DNA of 64,000 nt from NCBI RefSeq assembly GCF_963966145.1, contig NC_091046.1:40610001-40674000 (forward strand), written 5' to 3'. This DNA comes from Tenebrio molitor (Eukaryota > Arthropoda > Insecta > Coleoptera > Tenebrionidae). The translations under genes were made by a program, and so were the position numbers. Shown here one piece after another: positions 21,047 to 33,890 of this stretch. Within the stretch, counting starts at the first letter, position 1; every line of letters begins with the position of its first letter. The notes under the pieces are model-generated. The model searched no databases, was not told the DNA's origin, and saw nothing but the letters and a program-made list of their open reading frames with translations.

Positions 21047-23762
21047 AGCTTGCAAACAAATCTATAAATTTACTATTTGCATACAATTACTTATTTACAT
21101 AATTTACGGGGACAGGACGATTATCGGTTTTGTCGGTTTCATTTAGGATGCCTAAAAACAAAACAATGTCTTGTTAAATGAAGATTTTTTGTGAAAAAAC
21201 CACCCATACCGCCTCACCTAATAATTAACCCAATTTCTTGTAAAGACATGTATCTCAAAAATTACAGAGAATTTCTATTTGGCTTGGTATATTTCATTAT
21301 AATCTTACTTCGTCGTCCTTGTAGCAATTTTATTATTTCTAGATAACCAGTTGGCGTTTTCGAATAAATGACCTGGAACCCATTGCCTTATCATTTCGCA
21401 TTTAATTTTAAAAACTGTTATGGCGTTTTTCAAGGCCAGTTGCGTCATTTATTTTTTAACATCTCGAGCATTACTATTATTAAAATAATGAGCAGTTCCG
21501 AGTGACCTCCATTTAATTTTTCCTTCATTATTTTTCTAATGACTCGTTATTAGGGCAAACAAAGCATTAAAAGCACTCATGACGGGACGTAACAATTAAT
21601 TTGACTTTTATCAGAGCGACTGGCAAGTTCCAAACGGGATACGATCAGCGAAAATTTTTATACCTCCGTTATCTCCCCAACAGCCCACTACAAAACAGCA
21701 ATTACCCCGATATTCCACCTTATCACTGACCCCCGGTGCACATTTTCGCGTTCACACGTTATCGGGTAATCCGGGAAAATTGTCGAATTGCCATAAAGAC
21801 ATTGTTTCCCGCCACCGGAACGTTCCGGGCTCCGGGTAGAAAGTGGGTTGAATATTTTTACGTGTTTACACCTAAACTAAACGTAACTTATTACTTGATG
21901 CCGTAAAGTTTGAACGACTTCTGTGAAATATGAAATTTTTCTTTTATGGAGGTTGCTTGCGATAAGGATTTTACGAGGGCAGCGGGAAAGGGGTCACTTT
22001 GTGACATTATAAAAATCTAAATATTAAAAAAGACGACGCACCTTTGTATCGGACGTGACAAATTGTGTTGCGCCCTCAAAAAAGAACTGTCACTTCCAAT
22101 AAATCTGTTCGCGAGAGTATTCCTTTGTCGAAGAGATGCCTTGTCATTTTTTAATATGAGAGTGGAGGGTCGATCCTTGATAACCGAAGATTAAAGGAGT
22201 GTAAAACGCCGCCCCCTCTATAGCTAATGTGCGCATTGTCGCCAGGCTCGAACTAAGACGTATTAACTGCGAAATTCTTTCGCACGGGGGGTGCAAAAGT
22301 GGTGTTCATATTTCCTGCGCTCAATAAAGATAGAGCATCCACACTCGCGTACATGGGGGCGGCGCACCGGGGGTGGTTTGATATTGATATTCGGAGTCGC
22401 TACACGTCCCTCACTACTCTCATGTCATCACTCCGCTTTCCCACTTTTCATATTCCTCCGACAAAAACTTGAAAAATTAATAACGTTCCTGGCACCCGAT
22501 TTAATCAAATTAACTCGAATCTGTCCACCCCCAGTCGGGGTGGATGTAACCGCGACTCCAATTAATTAGTTCCGCGAACGCGAATAATAACGTCCTTTAT
22601 TGCGTTATCTGGCGGGCGGCGTTTAATTCGAATTAATTTCATTTGACACTCCTTTAATTGATTCCTGACGGCGGCGTCAAGAACGCCTTCTTCACGGTCG
22701 CAAATCGCGATTCTTTAAAATCTGGATTTGTTATACGACTCGGCCGCCTGATGGGTTTTCTATGCGAGCTTAATTAATGGCAAGCGTTTGATTGATATCA
22801 TTGGGTGATTGCTTGCATGTGACCCATATCGCGAAAGCACGCCATGTCAACATCAATTCTTCACTAGTCCACACCTGCATACAATTCCAAATGGCTCTCC
22901 CTGCTCTGATGAAAATTTACCACCGCGGATCATGCCACGGCCATTACCCCGAAGCGCCTCGCGCTTCACCCCGACCTGAAATTCGCCTTCATTAAGATAT
23001 AAAAGGAATAGAAGAACGATCAAATGGTGCGCGTGCTTCATTTTATGGAAACAGATTAGAATCGGGCCAATCGCTGCACCGATATTAGTACTCATATCTG
23101 AAATTGAGACGTTCGCGATTTACCATCTTCTGGTGCAGTTTAGATCGTGATTAATGCGACGAGCTGGGTCAACGTTAACGTATTCACGAATTGCCAAAAT
23201 TATCTCCACACGTCAGCGTAATTTATTTTTGATTGATAACGAATCAGGCCTAAATTACTAAATAAACATTGATAAATTAAAGCTGATTTATTTTGGGACA
23301 AGTTCACGTGATGTAGTGCCTCAAATGACATAACTAATCACGAATTCTGACATATCACAACAGATTGCGGTAAATAATACGGTTTGACACAAAATGAAAG
23401 AGGTCACGCTTTTATTTTACATAAATTCGAGAACTTTTTCCAGTTTATATTTCTTCTTTATTGGGGACACTTTACGCACCATTGATAAAGCCGATAACCT
23501 CGTGAATTGTGCAGCAGATTTGGAACTGACAACAGCAGAAATGAATCAAAACTGTGAGGTAAATAAATAGGTAGAGTGGCCACTGACGAAGTCTTGGTCT
23601 CTAATTTGCATGATTTATGGCATTTTCTGATAAATTTTGTAGAATCCAGCCTTTCTGATGCTACAGAATTTGCAAAGTATTCAAAGAACTTCTTCTGCTT
23701 ATCCCATTTCCCGAAAAAAGCTAAATATCAGAAATTAAAATATACTGTTTTTTTTCCGGAGG
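21047..23762. other. Non-coding stretch; GC-richer 21.6-23.1 kb with homeodomain-type sites
   Basis: No coding sequence is supported. Around 22556-22800, TAATTA occurs at 22563 and 22771, with further ATTA cores and a TTTATTGC site between, set in otherwise GC-rich sequence (for example GGCGGGCGGCG at 22611). This pattern would suit an enhancer bound by homeodomain proteins, but that is inference from composition. Confidence 0.25.
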
Positions 23763-23823
23763 TGTATTGTGGGTTGCATTTTCAATTCCGTCGGGCTCAT
23801 TATCACTCCTGAAATACCCTGTA
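23763..23823. repeat. Transposon end (ATTGTGGGTTGC...CCCTGTA)
   Basis: The best-preserved example of this end: GTGTATTGTGGGTTGCATTT, then a GTCGGGCTCATTATCACTCC block, then TGAAATACCCTGTA. Related ends are at 51-100, 4427-4568 and 5572-5618. The opposite terminus is not recognised upstream. Confidence 0.6.
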
Positions 23824-26039
23824 AGCAATTAATTCCAGTAATCTCTTGCAACAACAGAAAACCATATTGTATCTGTATGTTGATGGCGGTATGTTTTGAT
23901 TAAGTCTTATCTTTCGCTTGTCAAAAAATAAATCCTGTCCACAGTATCGCACTGATTACTGATTATTAACCACAAAGGGTAAAAATATGGCGAGTCGAGA
24001 ATCACCAATAGCAGTTCTCCTCGAAGGTTAGTAACGTCCTTTAGTGAAAATATGAAACGCAGTCAATAATCTGTTGGCATCCAATTTGCTCATCTCTGCC
24101 TCGCCTTTGCACCACTTTCGATCACACTTTAATTTCGCTGCAACATGTTTCGTGTTTTGCCTCGGCAATGAACCTCTTCCGAACCTGAAATGATGTGTTT
24201 GGCCACTGTCGGCGTCGATTTCGGGCCGTTCCGCAACCTTAACCCCGAGTTAATCAAAGTTTAATAGGCAATAACGTAATACCACCATCACAATCGCCGC
24301 ATTTACAATCCACGATATCATATTATAGAGAAATATCCAATTTGCATTTATACACCTACACGGATCCTGCGAGCATACTCCATCACGAGTACACAAAGAG
24401 CACCATCATGTATAATAATTTAGCCGGGATAATCGTGCCGAGCACAAAGAGTTCCGTACCACAACAAACAAGGCAGCGAGGGTGGCAGCTATCAACTTGT
24501 GCAGATCAGCATCTCTATACCTCGCAGACCACCCCCGCACACGTGACCCCCATCCACTCCGCATCCAAGTCAATTGCTAATATTGTTTGGGTATAATTAA
24601 ACGACCATTTCCCGGCAACCCCCGCAGGGGTTACGACCGAAAGTTAATTAAAAATGTAGGGGCGCACGTACGGTTCATAATTACGCCCCGAACATTCGGC
24701 AATCGAGTGAAATCCTGTCGTTTAAATAATTCTTGTAGGTGAGGTCAGACAGCGAGTACAACATGCACGAGCCAAATAATTACGCTGATTGGATGACCTT
24801 GCTGACCTCCCAGACGAGAGAGTACACGAGATAATCACTTTCGGTATTGGATTTCTGATATTTAATTTCTGGAAGGATGTAATGACAGGCGTCCTTGATC
24901 GGCGATTTTGCTGCGACACACTAGAAAGGACTTCCGGACCAGTATCGTGATGACTGATGGGAAATAAATTCCTCCGCGCTTTTTACAACGGCTGTGGAAG
25001 GCGGTAACGGATGGAACTGTTAATCAATAAACCCGATCGGTGATTTTCCCATTATTTATTACCTCTCGATTGAACACAGATCCAGCCAACCATGTTCGCT
25101 AGATAACTGGATACATCGATAGTCCTATCGGTTTATCCTGACAAAACCCCCCATCGACTTTTATTAATGTTCATTTTAACGTTAAATATCTTTTCTCCGC
25201 ACCTGATACGATCTCCGATCTTTACAAAACACTGGTCTGTAACGAAGACTGGACGACATCGAACAACAGAACCGATCCCATCCGTTGATTTATCGACTTG
25301 GCTCGTTCAAATTGACTCCTTTTGAACGTTGCGACGTAAATTTCTGTGTCATATTACGGGCAAATTTATTGGAAAAAACTGTTCCCTCTGAACTTCATAA
25401 GTACACTCCAATCTCTTTCATCCACGAGCACGAAATCCACTCCTTGGCTTCCTGGATGCACTTATCACCCTCACTACCAAAGATTACTGGTCCTTCTCCA
25501 TCTACAAAGGACCTACCATAACCGACCATGCGATTCCGTATCGCCCTCGTGATCTGATACAACGCAGATTAGCTATCTTGAAGTTTTTATTTCATCGCCT
25601 CCAATCCCTGTATTCAAAAGAGCCTCTCAAAATAGAGTAGAAGCAATTTATTCCACACCCTCGCCCAATAATTATTCTCTTATCGTTTGTGGAGAAAAAT
25701 GAATGTGGATTGTCCTTCTCTTGCAATTCCTACACTGCTTCTCCCCTTGTTTCCATTTCAGGCGGCACAAAATCAAATTCACTGTAAAAATATCTAATGC
25801 CTTTACAATCATCCTTTTACAACCCTTCCTTAGTAATGAAACAGAATTTCGGAGCATTAATAATTCCCCTTGGCTACAGTAATTCTTGTCACCCCTCCGA
25901 ATGAAATGAAAAAACTTCCAAGATTTAACAGTCTCGTGGATCGAGATTAAGTTATTCAAGCGAGAGAAAAGTTGTTTTCTTAAGGTAGACGTTCACTAAA
26001 TTAGAATGCCGCGATCGGTTGAGTTGATAAGTAATAAGA
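23824..26039. other. Non-coding, GC-richer single-copy-looking stretch
   Basis: No repeat and no recognisable protein. Open frames of 60 to 95 codons are scattered on both strands with no domain. Confidence 0.3.
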
Positions 26040-26140
26040 TTTAAATTTCCCGCGCACAAAACCCAAATTTGGCGAGGCTACGAACTATCACGTGACACCT
26101 CGTGACTACTCCACTGGTTCGCCGCGCCAACTATAGTAAA
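26040..26140 (+). repeat. Dispersed repeat (CTCGTGACTACTCCACTGG), copy 1
   Basis: About 100 bp shared with 33766-33890 in the same orientation: TTTAAATTTCCCGC, AAATTTGGC, ACTATCACGTGA, then CTCGTGACTACTCCACTGG and TTCGCCGC. Relative to copy 2 it lacks ~30 bp in the middle. Ends are undefined; origin unknown. Confidence 0.65.
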
Positions 26141-26609
26141 AATAAAAATCATTGCATCTCTTTCACTCTCCGACCACGATTAATTTGAAACTTTGATGAC
26201 GCCTTGTACGAGGGTCGAATTGTGTCATCACGTACTATCATATCACGTATCATGTTCATAATCAAAAGCTGCTGTCGTAAACTGGAAAGCATTTAAAAAC
26301 TAATAATCCAACTAGTATAAAACAGACACAAAGGTGAGATGTGGCAAGTTAAATTTTATTGCCGTCGATAAATTTTACTACAAATCCTCCACTAACTTCT
26401 CTGTGCTGTATCTTATTTTACACGTAATAAGCACTTGGTACGAGCTTTGGCCATACCATTTGCCAACTTTACTTCTGTATGAGCTTTTATCTGTTTTCGT
26501 ACGTTTTAATTATTAATAAAAGTCCTCTTAAAATATACACACGGCTGTAGTAAACACAAAAATCTAGTACCACTAGTTTACTGGCAAACTTTCTGTACTC
26601 AGAATTAGT
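26141..26609. other. AT-rich non-coding stretch
   Basis: Nothing supported. It ends at the left target duplication of the SINE that follows. Confidence 0.35.
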
Positions 26610-26622
26610 GGTTTTGCAAATG

Positions 26623-26932
26623 AAGAAAAGGATACATCTTTCATTCCCCCGAAGGGGGGCAGGCTACTGAGGCTTTCCAGAGCCTTTTCAGCCACATTGA
26701 CGAGAAGATTCGGGATGGGTGTGGTGTCGATGGGTGCGGAAGGAAGATGGTAGGTACTGTAGAAGTTGATACTGACCCAGCAATCGCCTTATCTGTGATA
26801 TGAGACATACCAGGATGTGATGGTGACGGTAAACCTCTGAAAAAAAACCACACCTGGTCAGGCGGCACTGGGGTTAGAACCCGGGACCTCCCGAATGTAA
26901 AGTGGCGCGCTAAGCGCTTGGCCACAGTACTC
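26623..26932 (-). mobile_element. tRNA-derived SINE, copy 1, with 13-bp target duplication
   Basis: About 310 bp, read on the minus strand. An RNA polymerase III A box TGGCCAAGCG lies at 26915-26924 and a B box GGTTCTAACCC at 26871-26881, inside a GGGAGGTCCCGGGTTC context, showing a tRNA-like head. A non-tRNA body follows, including TTGCTGGGTCAGTATC. The element is flanked by GGTTTTGCAAATG (26610-26622) and GGTTTTGGAAATG (26933-26945), 12/13 identical, the mark of LINE-mediated retroposition. The B box has CGAA changed to CTAA relative to copies 2 and 3, so it is probably less active or silent. An open frame running through it is incidental. Confidence 0.9.
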
Positions 26933-26945
26933 GGTTTTGGAAATG

Positions 26946-28868
26946 AGATAACTACATGATTAACAAAAGAAGTATGGAAGCAGCTTCTAAACACGTCAAT
27001 AAAAAATTGAAAAACGATTCAACCGTGTCGTGATATAAATGAGTACATGGTACACAATTTCTCGGATGCTAAACAAAATTGATTAACTTGACTTTGTTGC
27101 AACGTTCAAAGCACAAACACTGAGCCTACTTGAAGTAAAATGATTGCCTAGACGTATCACGGCTCATTCGCGCTGTGTAGTTTATTACCGAAGTCAATGT
27201 CTACTAGAGCGTTTGACAAAGTATAGATCAAGTTTCAGCTACTTGTGACGCGCCGCTTTGCGCTTCATGACTTGGGTGAAGCCCGCGGCCACACCGAACC
27301 TGTAAAAATATTTGCAGGCTCGAAATGTAAATGAAGACATAATTATAAAAAATGTCAGCAATAAGTTTGTGAAACCGCACGATCGTTTTATCGGTATCGG
27401 TTTATGTAACAGTAAAATTTGAGTTTAATCCTCATAAAAACCCGCATGAATTGCTCGGCTTGTTTATCGCGAGGCGAACGCAATAAGTTATTTGGTGAAA
27501 CTCTTGCATTAATTGATATTAATTGGGCCGTTAACGGACAATATGCGAAAAGTGCAGCTAGACGTAAGTGCGACGGGTTTGAATCGTAAACCAATGGTTT
27601 AATTAGTTTTGGACGTTTCTGGGAGAAATGCGACGGTTGCACATTCGCGTTATGCATAATTCATTTGACGGAAAACGAGTTGCAATTTAGTTTAAATTTG
27701 GTTCGAGTGCTTACTCAACTTTGTTCCCGGATCAAAACGGCCCAGACGAAGAGCGTTGGGAAAACGAAACGGAAACGGAGAGAATACTAACGCGCCGACT
27801 TCCGGGATGTATTCCGTGCAACAGCACCGTCCGAAATATATTTTTTCGAGAATAATCCATTGGCGGCGGCGTGCGGTGGAAGAATCAGATCCCGGCGGTC
27901 CCCGAGGAGCTCGCCCTTCCGGCCTGTTGGAATAAATGACCGAAAACGGGAGCTTGTTATAAAAAGAATACAGTCTTACGAGCGACCTTCCATAAATAGA
28001 AATTTTATACATGTTGATATATTTTTTCACGGCCCCGTCCTACCACGCTGTTCCGTTAAATGAAAAAGCTCCGTCAGCTTTCCGAACACGACGGCGTGGG
28101 CTTTTCTGCCTTATCAGCTCCCGCGATGAATTTATACAGGTGGTCGAAACCGACAAATTCTTCTTCGGTTTCAGGTAACGCGAAACAATCGCCCTCCTGA
28201 TGGCCACGCTAATTTATGCCCGAGGTAACAGGCGCGCAATAAAAGTATAAAAAGCTTTTATATCCTATTCCGAGAGTCTGGCGGGATGGATCTCTTCCCG
28301 CCATCAATTTTATACTTCTTTCTTCTTCCTGCGCGGATTATAAACTAAAACTGCCAGTAAATACACAATTGCACAATCACTTCAATTTTGGGGGAATTAC
28401 CCGGCTTCCTACTGAATTTTATTGACGCTCTCATCCGGCTGCGCTTTATCAGCGATAAAACTTGATGCGGATCTTCTCCACGGACCAATCCGACCCACTC
28501 ATTTTTCAAATTCCTTCAGGTTCGTCAAGGCAAGAATTCAATTACGTTTTACAGATCCTCTCAAGCTAAAATGTGGACAATGAGGATAATCCTTAATTAA
28601 ATCGCGACTTGAGACAATTCGACCAATCGCGCTGGGACCGAGCCCAACATGGAACCGAAGCAGATGATTTTTGATCTAAAGCTTTTTCCGCAAATGAAAA
28701 AATAAATTCGAAGTTGCAATTTTTTTTAAACATTCGATACCTGTCAACGATTTTAATTGGCTGAAATGGGACAGGAAGAGAATATCACAGCGATAACATA
28801 TGACTATTATTCGATGATCCGACTCGTAAAACCGGAGCAGCACTTTCGACTCGATATCACCGATGGTA
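26946..28868. other. Non-coding stretch, GC-richer from 27.7 to 28.7 kb
   Basis: No supported gene. Open frames of about 112 and 67 codons at 27692-28063 overlap on opposite strands, as expected for GC-rich DNA with few stops. No repeat is detected. Confidence 0.3.
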
Positions 28869-29096
28869 GAGGTCTTGGATTTTCTCATGGGCTATGACCT
28901 CTGCGCAAACGACAAATATCGGTCTCACAAACCGTCTAGAAAACATCGTCATTTGTTACGTTACTGTCATCTCTTTCTCGTCTATCTAAAGTAGTCGATG
29001 TTTTCAGTTTTCATTTACAGATTTTTCACTGGTTTATCGCTCCGCCTTCGCGCAGATATATCCAAGGCCACAGCCCATGAGAGAATCCAACACCTC
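28869..29096. mobile_element. MITE, GAGGTGTTGGAT family copy A
   Basis: A 228-bp element with ~30-bp inverted ends: left GAGGTCTTGGATTTTCTCAT then GGGCTATGACC; right inverted GAGGTGTTGGATTCTCTCAT then GGGCTGTGGCC. A TA sits on each side (28867-28868 and 29097-29098). It is in the opposite orientation to copies B (58270) and C (62158): the TCTGCGCAAACGAC block lies near its left end and near their right ends. TA duplication points to the Tc1/mariner superfamily. Non-coding. Confidence 0.9.
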
Positions 29097-30179
29097 TAAC
29101 GGTACCGCTTGTTCCACTTATTGCAAAATCAGATTTGTGTTGCATCTCAAAATTGAGCAATTACGAGTCCACTCTAGTAAATCGAACTGTAAATCGAGGT
29201 CATTCGTTTCTTATTGAAAAATCTGAATTCCTCGGCAGTCATCTCTCGTTCCCGGCGACAAAAATAATCCCGACTGCACTATATGGTATTGTGAAACGTG
29301 AATTTCTCCATTCTATTGCTCAAAGACGCAGCTGCATCGGGCTCCGCGCGTAGGAATGCATTTCTGACATACTTGCTTCGATTTACCTACTTGGATTAAG
29401 ACATAACACCACCAATGGGTCCGATTTTTGCCGTGGTATTGCATCATGTAAACGATTTCAAAGGCAAATTGCCGTTCGCAATTTTCTACTCTACGACTCC
29501 GCATCTTTTATGGACAATTTACTTTTACATTTATTATTTATTATTAGCTTCACTTATGCGTTGTGCCGCAAGTTTCACACGACCTACCACCCAGCGCATT
29601 TCTCCATGTGGACTCGAGCGTGCATTTACGACCAACAAAACCGGACAATGCGAACAATTTTATCGTGCCCACACGGAGGGGAAATTTTCGTTTTTCTCGC
29701 CGAACGACGGGGGAATTTTCGATTTTTCTTCCGTTGTTTATTTTTAATATAGTCTGTCGGTGTAAATTATGATCGTAAAAGAATCCGACAGTTTACGCGG
29801 CAAATTTCCTTGCGGGCTTTCCACATCCACACCGACAAAAAATCAATTTGCTTTGTGCCGAGTGTTTAAAATTCACGTCACACATGTTTCGCAAAGGGAA
29901 ATACGTGTATATTATATTAATATTAGTGATGAAAGCACGTTTCAAACTTTACGTATAACTTCATGTCAGTTACGGAATGAGCGAGAAAAAAATTCCACCG
30001 CTCTTCTACATACAAATCGCTCACCAAAAGATCAATTACGAATGTGCAACCCTCAATCCTGAATCATTTTTATCTTCAACGAACGTTTTTATCCCCCCAA
30101 AGTAAAGAATTATTACAACTGCTTCTTACATCGTCGTTGGCTGTAATTTATGACGCACGTTACTTAGCGCCTCTTCTGG

Positions 30180-30335
30180 ATTTGTAAATTTGACATTTGA
30201 CAGCTCACACTTGTCACTTTGCAGATGTCATTGTCTGTCATTTTTCAAAGTGTTCATTAAGTTGTTCTGTGTTGCTCGATGAAGCGAGTTTTTTCTGTCT
30301 GTCTCGTGACGGACATTAGTTACTGCAGTAAGTAA
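30180..30335 (+). promoter_or_regulatory. Possible promoter/non-coding first exon
   Basis: A cluster of TTTGACATTTGACAG, TGTCACTT, TGTCATT and CTGTCATTTT is followed by ACTGCAGTAAGTAATAAA, whose GTAAGT at 30331 would serve as a 5' splice site. Such TGACA/TGTCA clusters are something I associate with sequence near insect transcription starts; the association is from general experience, not from evidence here. No downstream exon is recognised. Confidence 0.15.
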
Positions 30336-32820
30336 TAAACATTTTCTTTACACGTAAACATAAACTCTTTCTTACTTTACTGGATACTTTAAAGACCAAG
30401 TGTGTAAATGGCAGTTTAAAGACGCTTTTGCGTTATTATACGTTATTGCGGCTGGATTAGCTAGACAACGTGGCAGACATTTTGAAAACAAGTGAAGAAC
30501 GCAATAAAGCGTCTGGAACATTGCAACGAACATTTTCTGCTTGAAAACACTACACTTGTTTTTTTATTTAATTGTGACCAATTAAACAGAAGAAATTTGT
30601 GATGGAGTGATTTGATTTAAATTATGCTCCTTGCTTTTAGGCAACCAACTAAACACAAAATTTTACTTTTAGTATAGTACAGTTACGCTATGTATTGTAG
30701 GTGGCAAATTCCACAGCCAACTTTCTTGCGTTGGGTGTTAGATATTTTTTCAGAAAAACACCTAACTCCTCGATTTATTTCAAAATTGTTTTGCAAACGC
30801 CAGGCAAACTGATTTGTGTTAGAATTATCATGACACTTCAAGAAAAAACAAAAACGTTTATGGCTAATTAGAATTTATGAGAACATATTCAATTAACAGT
30901 TATTAAGTGGAAAACGCTGTCGGTGCTTTGTATTCTTTGTAATTGCAATAACTGCTTTTATTATTGCACTGGGATGTAAATGTGCGTTAGAAAGTGGTTA
31001 AAACATTTTGATTGCTGCTAGCGTCACACAAATGTAAGTGACGGGGTAATAAATCATTTTTGGACGCCCGGTATATTTCGCTACCGAGTATGCGTGGAAA
31101 CCTTCCGGGATCCGTTCTCACGCGAGTAAATAATCTGCAAAATGCAAACGTCGGAGCTTCCCGCAAGACGGTTATCTCCTCCGTCGAGATAACAATTTAT
31201 GAAGCCGCATCCACATGTGCGATAAAATAATTCAAGCCATCTCCGGCATGAATCAAAAGCGGTGACACCTGACGCGGACACACCTTTTCCACGTGTGGCC
31301 GCACACCTCGTCGGTAATTGCGTGTTTCAGATTCAAACGGATGCCGTCGCGACGCCCGTGGGACGCCTACAGACGCCCTGGAGACTGGCGTTGCCATAAC
31401 GACTTGTCAGAAAGGTCGCCTTTGAGCTTTTATATTCCTACCTTGTTGAGATTTGTGTGTGTGGTGTTTTTAAAAGCTGAGTGAAGCGGCGCAACCCCGC
31501 GCGGACACTCACCTGAAAAATAAATGAGAAATGTCAAATATTTGGCCTCGTGGGTGGACGGCTGATTAAATAATAAATTTCAGACGTTTATCGAGATATT
31601 GACAGGGAAATGATGCACGTATTATGCAAATACCGGCACGCCATAAATTGAATAAGTGGGTGTTTATTATCGATCTTCGGTATGACTGGAGGTGCCGTCG
31701 CAACTGTTATCCCGTTGCGACGTCGTGGAGAGCATCGCCGTAGGGACGGCTGCGACAAACGCGCCGCCAAGTGGGTTTCAGATTGGGAGTCTTTCAAAAC
31801 GTTCGCTTGCACACTTCAAAGGATTAAAAGCAATCTCTTGCAACTTTAAAGGGAAAAGAGGACCGTTTGTAAGGGTGTACACTACGGTTTCAGATTTCGT
31901 AAACGTTTCTTAATATTGCAGTTTCGTAAGATTTCAAAACCAATTAAAATTAATTTGTCTAGACTTCAGGACTGCTACTGTTTCATACAATTTTCAAGAC
32001 TCGTTAACATTTTACATGAAAGACTTGATTTTGTTAGTTGAGGGCATGAGAAGTTTGGCGATTTCAATTAGTAGGAAAACTCTACAAGTGTGTCTGAATG
32101 ACAAAAAGACAAAAAATGTAAAATTGTAAATTAAATAAAATCGTCTCTTCTTCGTCAAAAATGTAAATAAAAAATTGTGTACTTTTGTGTTTTATTGCAT
32201 TATCATTATTCCTCGTCACAAAAATATCCCAACCAAAAAAAAGCAATTCCACTGCATGATCCCAAAAAGAGGACGATAAAGTATTTCAGTATTTAAATTT
32301 AGTGGTGGTTGTGCTGGTTTTCTTCTACATTTTAAATGAAATAAAATCAACTATTAAAACTATATATTGGCAAAGAAAAGTTGGAGGAGCTCCTTTTAAA
32401 TTGGTGAAAAACACAAACTCCAAGAAAGAAAACCACTGTCAATCGACCAGTGACAAAAATTTCTTCACCAAACACGAAAGTAGACTGAAAAAATATAAAT
32501 ACCTTGTTGAAGATACACATCAGAACACTGACCGTGGATGAACAAGAAGGGAATTTTAAAGAGATTCTATCACAAGGTACCGTTAAAATGATGAAGTTGA
32601 AGATGTATCTTCATGGAGCAACCTGTTGTTGAATATTACTTATTAACGTAGTAATTTAAACAAGAATTTTGAGAGATATTTTGAGTCAGTAAAATCTAAG
32701 GAGTTACTTTCAGATTACAAAATTGGGAATATTTTCACCAGCAATGAATATATAAACAGAAAGGAAATTTCTAGTTCATCATAGAAAATAAATGACGACT
32801 CAAAAGTACTGTTTTTAGCT

Positions 32821-32870
32821 TGCTGCGAACGATTTTAGCGTGTCGTGCTTCGAACGATTTTAGCGTGTCG
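32821..32870. repeat. 25-bp tandem duplication
   Basis: Two adjacent 25-bp units, TGCTGCGAACGATTTTAGCG then TGTCG, and TGCTTCGAACGATTTTAGCG then TGTCG, differing at one base. Isolated; no larger array. Confidence 0.85.
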
Positions 32871-33487
32871 CATGAAACTAATTCAGTGCCTGGGAATAAA
32901 ATGTATGTGGTGCCCCTAAAAAAGTTTTCACTTCAAAAAGCTCGTCAGAATTCCATTTAAATGATGGATCATTATACTTTTCCAGGAAAAATTGTAGAAT
33001 ACATTTCATCAAATAGAAAATACGAAAAAATCATAAAAAGTAACTGCATCATAAAATTCTTAGTGTAATTTTGCTCAATACTTTGGAAGTATAGATTCTA
33101 TTCTAGATTATTAATTTGAAGTAAAACAATTAATATAGAGGTTCTAAAAAATTCTATTAAGTTAATTATGTTAGAACCAGAAGAAAAATGGAATCTTTCT
33201 TTTTTTATCATATTCAGAACGTGAAGCAAAGGCTCTTCTTACACCTAAGAAAGAAAGTAAACGTATCTAAAATACACCAACTGCAAATGTTCTTGTTGCT
33301 GAACCAGGAACAAGTTGATTGTTTCAATTGGCAAAAATTAGTTCATCTGATCATAAAACACAAGCTGAACTAAATATTTGCTCTACACTAATACATCGCA
33401 GTATAATAAATAATACAATGAATGGCATGATTATTATCGCAAATATTTACGAGTGAAACCGAGCTGCAGCTGAGTCCGTTGGACGAT

Positions 33488-33536
33488 GTGCTGCTCCGGT
33501 TTCACGAGTCATATAATCGAATATTAATCATATCAT
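33488..33536 (+). repeat. Dispersed repeat (GTGCTGCTC...TTTCACGAGTC), copy 1
   Basis: Shares GTGCTGCTC, GGTTTCACGAGTC and ATNNTCG with 39850-39891 and 44354-44410. Just upstream, GAGTGAAACCGAGC (33451) is nearly the inverse of GCTCCGGTTTCAC, so this copy may form a hairpin end. Parent element unknown. Confidence 0.55.
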
Positions 33537-33765
33537 GAGTGTATAGTAAAATGTATCTACAGTCGTCGCAGCGACCCAATGGAGTAAAAAACTGGCGTGA
33601 TCTTCGCGTGTTTTCGAAGGATGGTTTCCTATTGGACACGCAGCCGAAATTTTCAAGTTTCCATGGTCTCGTTGTATGCCTCGTGCTCTTGTGTTTTCAG
33701 TGCTTCTGTGTTTAATTTAAAGTTATTCTCGACTGATACATAAATTCATTCTTAAAGTAGAAACA

Positions 33766-33890
33766 TTTAAATTTCCCGCACAAAATTCAAATTTGGCAAG
33801 GCAGTGTAAATCAGGCTTTTGGTAACGTCCCTACAAACTATCACGTGAACACCTCGTGACTACTCCACTGGTTCGCCGCACCAATTATAG
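33766..33890 (+). repeat. Dispersed repeat (CTCGTGACTACTCCACTGG), copy 2
   Basis: Longer of the two copies; see 26040-26140. It includes ~30 bp around AATCAGGCTTTTGGTAACG that copy 1 lacks. Confidence 0.65.

Larger units (their letters stand above)
29099..33487. other. Long non-coding stretch
   Basis: GC-richer at 31.0-31.9 kb, AT-rich elsewhere. No recognisable protein. A promoter-like segment at 30180-30335 and a 25-bp tandem pair at 32821-32870 are listed separately. Confidence 0.3.

Noticed and set aside
26641..26994. 117-codon minus-strand frame
   Set aside because: Lies almost wholly in SINE copy 1, whose structure and target duplication explain the sequence.
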